Assembly: GCA_036946625.1 (NCBI GenBank)
Contig: JAQIIU010000002.1
Coordinates: 1,218,501 to 1,282,500 of the forward strand
Reading direction: 5' to 3'
Source of the DNA: Methylorubrum populi
Lineage (GTDB): Bacteria; Pseudomonadota; Alphaproteobacteria; Rhizobiales; Beijerinckiaceae
DNA: 64,000 nucleotides
The translations under genes were made by a program, and so were the position numbers. Of the stretch, positions 58,695 to 64,000 are shown one piece after another. The first letter of the stretch is position 1; every line of letters begins with the position of its first letter. Under the pieces are notes generated by a model, which worked only from the letters and a program-made list of their open reading frames with translations, had not been told where the DNA came from and ran no database searches.

Positions 58695-60364
58695 GCCCGA
58701 TCGACCGCCTCCACAATGCACGCCCCGTCCGCTCACCGCGGGGAACCGAGCGCAGTGCGAAGTCCTGGCTGACCGAGGCGCCGCTGCGGATGCTGATGAA
58801 CAACCTCGACCCTGACGTCGCGGAGAACCCCAACGAGCTCGTCGTCTATGGCGGCATCGGCCGAGCCGCGCGCAGTTGGGGCGATTTCGACCGGATCGTC
58901 GCATCGCTGCGGGATCTGGAAGCCGACGAGACGCTGATCGTGCAATCCGGCAAGCCGGTCGGCGTGTTCCGCACGCACAAGGATGCGCCGCGAGTCTTGA
59001 TCGCCAATTCCAACCTCGTTCCCCATTGGGCCCACTGGGACCACTTCAACGAGCTCGATAAGAAGGGCCTCGCGATGTACGGCCAGATGACGGCCGGCTC
59101 CTGGATCTACATCGGCACGCAGGGAATCGTTCAAGGCACCTACGAGACCTTCGTCGAGGCCGGCCGCCAGCACTATGGCGGCGATCTTGCGGGGCGTTGG
59201 GTGCTGACCGGCGGATTGGGCGGCATGGGCGGCGCCCAGCCGCTTGCGGCCGTGATGGCCGGCGCCTCGTGTCTCGCCATCGAGTGCAACCCGGATTCCA
59301 TCGAATTCCGCCTGCGCACCCGCTATGTCGATGAGAAGGCCGAGACGCTGGACGAGGCGATGGCGATGATCGACGCCTGGACCCGGGGCGGCGAGGCCAA
59401 GTCCGTCGCCCTCCTCGGCAACTGCGCCGAGATCCTCCCCGAGATGGTCAAGCGCGGTATCCGGCCGGACATGGTCACCGATCAGACCTCCGCGCATGAT
59501 CCCGTCAACGGCTACCTGCCGATCGGCTGGACGATGGCTCGGTGGCGCGAGATGCGCGAGAGTGATCCAAAGGCGGTTGCTGTCGCCTCGCGCGCCGCCA
59601 TGCGGATCCATGTGCAGGCGATGCTTGACTTCCAGGCACAAGGTATCCCGACCTTTGATTACGGCAACAACATCCGTCAGGTCGCCCTTGACGAGGGCCT
59701 GCGGAACGCCTTCGACTTCCCCGGTTTCGTACCGGCCTACATCCGCCCGCTCTTCTGTCGGGGCATCGGTCCGTTCCGCTGGGCGGCCTTGTCGGGGGAT
59801 CCGGAGGACATTTACAGGACCGACGCCAAGGTGCGGGAGCTTCTGCCCGAGAACACCCATCTCCACCGCTGGCTGGACATGGCGCGCGAGCGCATCGCCT
59901 TCCAGGGATTGCCGGCGCGCATCTGCTGGGTCGGCCTGGGCGATCGGCATCGGCTCGGCCTTGCCTTCAACGAGATGGTGCGGAACGGCGCGTTGAAGGC
60001 ACCGATCGTCATTGGCCGCGACCATCTCGACTCCGGCTCCGTCGCCTCGCCCAACCGCGAGACGGAAGCGATGAAGGACGGCTCGGATGCGGTCTCCGAC
60101 TGGCCTCTCCTCAACGCTCTGCTCAACACGGCGTCGGGTGCGACCTGGGTCTCGCTCCACCATGGCGGGGGCGTGGGCATGGGCTTCAGCCAGCATTCCG
60201 GCATGGTCGTCTGCGCCGACGGCACCGACGACGCGGCGCGGCGCCTGGAGCGTGTGCTCTGGAACGATCCCGCAACCGGCGTGATGCGCCATGCCGATGC
60301 CGGCTACGAGATCGCCCGCGCGTGCGCGCGCGAACACGGCCTCAACCTGCCGGCCATCCTCTAA
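58691..60364 (+). CDS. hutU: urocanate hydratase
   Basis: 557-residue enzyme adding water to urocanate to give 4-imidazolone-5-propionate, with tightly bound NAD+ as the electrophile. The Gly-rich NAD site [10 protein letters not shown] is at about residues 176-185, [12 protein letters not shown] in the centre, and [12 protein letters not shown] and [13 protein letters not shown] in the C-terminal part. Full length for the family. Its ATG overlaps the hutG stop, so hutF through hutU are all coupled by 4-base overlaps. Confidence 0.96.
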   Translation: MSPIDRLHNARPVRSPRGTERSAKSWLTEAPLRMLMNNLDPDVAENPNELVVYGGIGRAARSWGDFDRIVASLRDLEADETLIVQSGKPVGVFRTHKDAPRVLIANSNLVPHWAHWDHFNELDKKGLAMYGQMTAGSWIYIGTQGIVQGTYETFVEAGRQHYGGDLAGRWVLTGGLGGMGGAQPLAAVMAGASCLAIECNPDSIEFRLRTRYVDEKAETLDEAMAMIDAWTRGGEAKSVALLGNCAEILPEMVKRGIRPDMVTDQTSAHDPVNGYLPIGWTMARWREMRESDPKAVAVASRAAMRIHVQAMLDFQAQGIPTFDYGNNIRQVALDEGLRNAFDFPGFVPAYIRPLFCRGIGPFRWAALSGDPEDIYRTDAKVRELLPENTHLHRWLDMARERIAFQGLPARICWVGLGDRHRLGLAFNEMVRNGALKAPIVIGRDHLDSGSVASPNRETEAMKDGSDAVSDWPLLNALLNTASGATWVSLHHGGGVGMGFSQHSGMVVCADGTDDAARRLERVLWNDPATGVMRHADAGYEIARACAREHGLNLPAIL

Positions 60365-60430
60365 CGGAAAAGCCGGCACCGGGTTGCCTCCCTGAGGACC
60401 GGCCCCGTACATCACCGAAGGAGCCCGGCG

Positions 60431-61006
60431 ATGCGCCTCCTAAGACAAGCCGAACGGAGACGCATGCCGTGGAAGAACGGCGGAGGCACGTCCATCGAGA
60501 TCGCGGTCCATCCGCCCGGATCCGATTTGGCGCACTTCGACTGGCGCCTCTCGATGGCGACAGTGACGGACGATGGTCCCTTTTCGATTTTTGATGAGGT
60601 TGACCGGACGTTGTGCCTCCTCGAAGGCGCATCCCTTGATCTTGAAATCGCCGGCCAGGAACACCATCGGCTGACGCCCGATTCTCCCCCCTTGTCCTTC
60701 CCCGCCGACGCCGTGGCGACGGCGCGCCTGGAGAACGGCGCGATCTCCGATCTCAACGTCATGACGCGCCGCGGCGTCTGTCGGCATCGCGTCGTCGAAA
60801 GGACGTTGTCTGGCCGGACTGAGATCGACTTGTCAGGCACTTGGAATGCAATCTTCCTAACAGGGCGCTGCTTCATCGAAGCCCAGACCTTCTGTGAAGA
60901 AGCCGTAGCCAATGATGTGCTCGTCAGTAACAGCGCGATCTCATCGGTTGTTGCACCATCCCATGAATCACTGAAAATCTACATGATTGAGATATTTAAT
61001 CTATAA
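60431..61006 (+). CDS. hutD: HutD-family protein
   Basis: 191-residue cupin-fold protein of the HutD family. The typical start M-P-W-K-N-G-G-G-T-S-I-E-I appears at about residues 12-24, with F-D-W-R-L-S-M-A-T-V, G-P-F-S-I-F-x-x-V-D-R-T and L-N-V-M-T-R-R downstream. In Pseudomonas HutD is thought to limit hut expression, perhaps by binding N-formylglutamate. It follows hutU by 66 bases. The C-terminal third is AT-richer than the rest. Confidence 0.9.
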   Translation: MRLLRQAERRRMPWKNGGGTSIEIAVHPPGSDLAHFDWRLSMATVTDDGPFSIFDEVDRTLCLLEGASLDLEIAGQEHHRLTPDSPPLSFPADAVATARLENGAISDLNVMTRRGVCRHRVVERTLSGRTEIDLSGTWNAIFLTGRCFIEAQTFCEEAVANDVLVSNSAISSVVAPSHESLKIYMIEIFNL

Positions 61007-61127
61007 AATCATATTTTTTAAAAATTATTACTGAAACAATATTGTATTACATTGAGAAATATTTATAATGACAGTTGCGGAGGCTAAGCCATGATTTTCT
61101 TTTTAGGTTTGGTACCCGCGCTTCCAG

Positions 61128-61760
61128 CTCACACCCTGCTGTTTGGTCCCGGTATTTGGTGGAGCGGATTGAGCCTGAAGGGGCCGGGCTCAGCGGACCA
61201 TGCCTTGCAGATGGCCTCGAACGGGGTGAGCCCGCGCAAGGTCTTGAGGCGGCGGCCGTAGTTGTAGGCGGCAATGAAATCGGCCAGATGCGCGCGCAGC
61301 TGCTCATGGCCGTCATAGTAGTAGCGCCGGACGGCTGCGTCCTTGATCGTGCGGTTCATTCGCTCGACCTGACATTCGTCCAGGGATGGCGCGGTTTGGT
61401 CAGACGGTGCTCCACGTCGTTGCGGGCGCAGGCTGACTCGAAGCTGTGGGCGCGGCAGGCCTCGCCAGCGGCGATCGCCTCCTTGATGAGTGGGGCTGCC
61501 GAGGCGACGTTGCCGGGCGTGGTGAAGTGGGTGCCGTTATCGGTGAGCACCGTGTGAACCCGGTAGGGCACGGCCGCGATCAGGTGGCGCAGGAAATCGC
61601 CCGCCACCCGGCGCGTGGCGCGCTCGTGCCGCTCGACGAAGGCGAACTTGGTCGTGCGGTCGATGGCCACGAACAGGTAGAGCCGGCCTTCAGACGTGTG
61701 CACCTCGGCGAGATCGATGTGGAAGTAGCCGGATCGCCGATGGCGTCGCCGGCGGATCAA
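61128..61760 (-). pseudogene. IS481-family transposase remnant
   Basis: Two overlapping minus-strand pieces of an rve-type transposase: G-Y-F-H-I-D-L-A-E-V-H-T, F-V-A-I-D-R-T-T-K-F-A-F-V-E and V-L-T-D-N-G-T-H-F-T in the first (to 61356), then Q-V-E-R-M-N-R-T-I-K-D-A-A-V, H-L-A-D-F-I-A-A-Y-N-Y and L-K-T-L-R-G-L-T-P-F-E in another frame (61360-61128). The N-terminal helix-turn-helix is missing. The frameshift lies near 61358. Confidence 0.85.
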
Positions 61761-62017
61761 GCAGCCGAGATCGCACGGTTGCGCCGTGAGCTGGACCGTG
61801 CGCGCATGGAGCGCGCCATCCTAAAAAAAGCCGTCGGCACCTGTGCGGAGATGCCGCGGTGAAGGTCGAACGCGTCCATCGGTGTCGATGGAAGACGCAC
61901 GCCGAGGCCCGCCAGGCGGTGTTCGGATACAGCGAAGGCTACTACAACCGGCATCGCATGCACTCGGTCATCGGGGACCTCACCCCCGAACAAGCCGACC
62001 AGCGCATGACCGGCTAA
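61738..62017 (+). pseudogene. IS3-family remnant: OrfA C-terminus joined to OrfB C-terminus
   Basis: Plus-strand pieces: D-Q-A-A-E-I-A-R-L-R-R-E-L-D-R-A-R-M-E-R (the OrfA leucine-zipper end) to about 61860, then in a shifted frame K-T-H-A-E-A-R-Q-A-V-F-G-Y and Y-N-R-H-R-M-H-S-V-I-G-D-L-T-P-E-Q-A to 62017 (the OrfB end). The catalytic middle is deleted. Confidence 0.8.
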
Positions 62018-62046
62018 CCCTGCGTGGCCGCCAAACCGAGGGATGA

Positions 62047-62103
62047 TCAGATCAGTCGAACCGCCTCGATCTTGAACTCACGCCCGAACTTGCGGCGCTG
62101 CAT
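62047..62103 (-). pseudogene. IS3-family OrfA N-terminal scrap
   Basis: 18 codons on the minus strand reading M-Q-R-R-K-F-G-R-E-F-K-I-E-A-V-R-L-I, the normal start of IS3/IS911 OrfA, ended by a premature TGA at 62047-62049. Confidence 0.65.
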
Positions 62104-62161
62104 GGAGCACCTCCGGCTTCATCATCACACCTAAACCGGGTGTCCGTGAAACCGGCAGCAG

Positions 62162-62380
62162 GCCAAACGGTTCAAGGAGATCCGCAGGCGCACCTGCGTC
62201 GTGCGCATCTTCCCCAACGCCGAAAGCTGCCGGCGCCTCGTGCGGGCGCTCGCGATCGAGACCCACGAGAACTGGATGGAGGCCAACCGCTACCTCAACA
62301 TGGACGACCTGCGCGAGCACAAGAAACTCGCCCTACGCCAAGCCAACAAGCCAGCAACACCGCCCTTTTGCAGAACTTGA
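62162..62380 (+). pseudogene. IS256-family transposase C-terminal remnant
   Basis: Reads K-R-F-K-E-I-R-R-R-T-C-V-V-R-I-F-P-N-A, then R-A-L-A-I-E-T-H-E-N-W-M-E-A-N-R-Y-L-N-M, the C-terminal part of mutator/IS256-type transposases. The rest of the gene is absent. It is the last of four different IS types stacked within 1.3 kb. Confidence 0.85.
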
Positions 62381-62507
62381 CGCACAAAACCTCCACCGTC
62401 TTGAGGCGTGGCCGGTCGGCATAGCCAGATTTCAACCTTCTGTTACGCCTTTTGCGGGTAAGGGCAGTACGCTTCAATCCGAAGCGTCCGATTCAGGCTC
62501 GTCCTTC

Positions 62508-64000
62508 ATGCGCCCATACCCGAGCACGGGGTCGCATCTCGACAAGCTGATCCGCCGCGATCAACTCGAAGCGGTGCGCGCGAGCGTGCGCCAGGCGCTG
62601 CCGGTCAACGTCCTGCTCGGCCTGGCCGGCTTCCTGGTGGCCGCGCAAGCCGGTCACGGCATGGCGGGCGGGCTGTGGTTCGCGGCCTCGAGCGCCGCCA
62701 ACCTCCTGCGGTTTGGACTTTGCCGTGCGCCGTGCCCGGGTCTCATGGCGTCGGCGGACGTTTCGTCGGCCCAGGCGGAGGAGGCCGCCCGCTCGGTCGA
62801 CCGGCATCTGAGCCTCGCCTGCCTCTTCGCTCTGCTCTCCGGCTCGGTCTGGGCCCTGCTGCCGGTGCTGTGCGACGGCTACACCTCGGCGCAGACCCTG
62901 TTCTACCTCACGGTCACCTGCGGCATCACGGCGGGCGCGGTGACCCACGGCACCGCCTACGCGCGCGTTCCGATCTGCTTCATCATGCTGCCGCTTCTCT
63001 CGGTCGCGGGCTGCCTGCTGGCCGCCGGGGATTTCGACCGGATCTGCCTCGCGGCCACCGTCCTTCTCTACCTGGCCGCCCTGAGCCGCAGCGCGGTCGC
63101 GACCGAGTGGAATTTTCGCGAGACGAGCCGCCTGAAGAACGAGGCGGCTGCGCTGGCCGAGGCGCGCAAGGCCGCGCATGCGAGCGCGAGCGCCCTGGCC
63201 GAGGAGATGCGAGAGCGGGCGACCCATGACGGCCTCACCGGCCTTCTGAACCGGGCAGGCTTCGTTCAGCGGGCGGAGGAGCGGCGGGCGGCGGGCGGCG
63301 CCGTCTGCCTGATGCTGCTCGATCTCGACGGCTTCAAGTCGGTCAACGACGTCTACGGCCACACCACGGGTGACCGCGTCCTCGTCGAGGTCGCCCGGCG
63401 CATCCGGGCCGCCCTGCCGCCGGACTGCGACGCCGCCCGGCTCGGTGGCGACGAGTTCGCCCTCGTCTTCGACGGGAACCACGTCGCCGAGAACCCGATC
63501 GCCCTGGCCGAGCGCCTCGTCCGGACCGTGGCCGGACCGTTCGAGGGGTTCGATGCGGGCCGGCTCGGCATGAGCGCCGGCGTCTGCGCCCGGCCGGCCG
63601 ACAGCCTCACCCACCTGTTGAGCTGTGCCGACGAGGCGCTCTACGCGGCCAAGCATTCGGGCCGGAACCAGGTCCGTCTGTTCGACGAGGGCCTGTGCAA
63701 GCGCCTGGAGATGCGGCGCGACTGCGAGCGCGACCTCTCACAGGCCCTGGCCGAGGGCGCGCTCGAAGTCTGGTTCCAGCCGATCTTCGGGCACGGCGGA
63801 CGCAGCGTCACCAGCCTGGAGGCGCTGGTGCGCTGGCAGCATCCGGTGCACGGCTGGGTGCCGCCGGCCGACCTCATCGCCGCCGCGGCCATGGCCGGGC
63901 TGACGGAATCCCTGCTGCGCTTCATCCTGGAGCAGGTCTGCACCATGCTGCGCGCCCTGCGCGTCCGGGGCTTCGACGATCTCTCGGTAGCGATGAACGT
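62508..64000 (+). CDS. membrane-anchored GGDEF-EAL protein (diguanylate cyclase/phosphodiesterase), partial
   Basis: Starts at the ATG 62508 and is cut by the window end after about 497 codons. Two to four hydrophobic segments lie in about residues 30-195, then a short coiled-coil helix. The GGDEF domain follows at about 240-390: D-G-L-T-G-L-L-N-R, D-L-D-G-F-K-S-V-N-D and an intact R-L-G-G-D-E-F active site. An EAL domain begins at about 415, with S-L-E-A-L-V-R-W intact. It probably makes or degrades cyclic di-GMP in response to a membrane signal; which activity dominates is unknown. The 127 bases upstream hold no other gene. Confidence 0.9.
   Translation, partial: MRPYPSTGSHLDKLIRRDQLEAVRASVRQALPVNVLLGLAGFLVAAQAGHGMAGGLWFAASSAANLLRFGLCRAPCPGLMASADVSSAQAEEAARSVDRHLSLACLFALLSGSVWALLPVLCDGYTSAQTLFYLTVTCGITAGAVTHGTAYARVPICFIMLPLLSVAGCLLAAGDFDRICLAATVLLYLAALSRSAVATEWNFRETSRLKNEAAALAEARKAAHASASALAEEMRERATHDGLTGLLNRAGFVQRAEERRAAGGAVCLMLLDLDGFKSVNDVYGHTTGDRVLVEVARRIRAALPPDCDAARLGGDEFALVFDGNHVAENPIALAERLVRTVAGPFEGFDAGRLGMSAGVCARPADSLTHLLSCADEALYAAKHSGRNQVRLFDEGLCKRLEMRRDCERDLSQALAEGALEVWFQPIFGHGGRSVTSLEALVRWQHPVHGWVPPADLIAAAAMAGLTESLLRFILEQVCTMLRALRVRGFDDLSVAMN

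Overview
The window looks like chromosome from a high-GC alphaproteobacterium, most likely a Methylobacterium/Methylorubrum-type organism (family Methylobacteriaceae). The evidence is the high GC content with strong third-position bias, a PhyR regulator whose phospho-acceptor Asp falls at residue 190, a divergent NepR gene, the gene order lgt - MidA-like methyltransferase - pgeF, an Omp25-type porin, and dispersed long palindromes. The genus is inferred from this pattern; no marker such as 16S rRNA is present. I saw no rRNA, tRNA or CRISPR array.

Positions 1-29,300 are ordinary core chromosome: a D-Ala-D-Ala carboxypeptidase, RNase D, an AlkA-type glycosylase, a metallophosphoesterase, a class III aminotransferase, the general stress response locus (phyR/nepR), many small stress-type proteins (DUF1328, KGG, DUF3096), an L,D-transpeptidase, pyruvate phosphate dikinase, a SleB hydrolase, phosphoglucomutase, a frameshifted MgtC-like gene, lgt/midA-like/pgeF, an outer-membrane barrel protein and a DUF2076 protein. 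The general stress response region (8.3-11 kb) is the most informative part. Six exact matches to the alphaproteobacterial sigma-EcfG promoter (GGAAC-N16/17-CGTT) lie within 2 kb. Two are divergent and drive phyR and nepR, one precedes a DUF1328 gene, one a 48-residue basic protein, one an anchored 120-residue protein, and one precedes no protein gene but a C-rich region of about 90 nt ending in a strong terminator: a candidate stress small RNA resembling Caulobacter GsrN.

Positions 29,400-62,400 are accessory DNA bounded and interrupted by decayed transposase genes (IS3, IS630, IS481, IS256 types). It has three catabolic modules. (a) 30.3-40.3 kb: SDR, an unusual APC-permease/flavin-monooxygenase fusion, an HSL-type esterase, a FadL-type porin and an aldehyde dehydrogenase, all on the minus strand, with a divergent AraC regulator; the set resembles the mycobacterial mymA/virS locus. 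(b) 40.4-45.7 kb: FGGY kinase, class II aldolase, class III aminotransferase-fold enzyme and a second aldolase-like protein without the zinc histidines, translationally coupled, then an SDR. (c) 47.2-61.0 kb: a quaternary-amine-type ABC importer, a porin, the repressor HutC and the operon hutF-hutH-hutI-hutG-hutU-hutD for histidine breakdown through N-formylglutamate, which would release formate. HutC-like operators precede both hutF and the ABC importer, tying the importer to the Hut regulon. The HutH of this operon lacks the Ala-Ser-Gly triad that forms the MIO cofactor of all characterised histidine ammonia-lyases, although the rest of the protein is well conserved.

After an IS graveyard (61.1-62.4 kb) the chromosome resumes with a membrane-anchored GGDEF-EAL protein cut by the window end.
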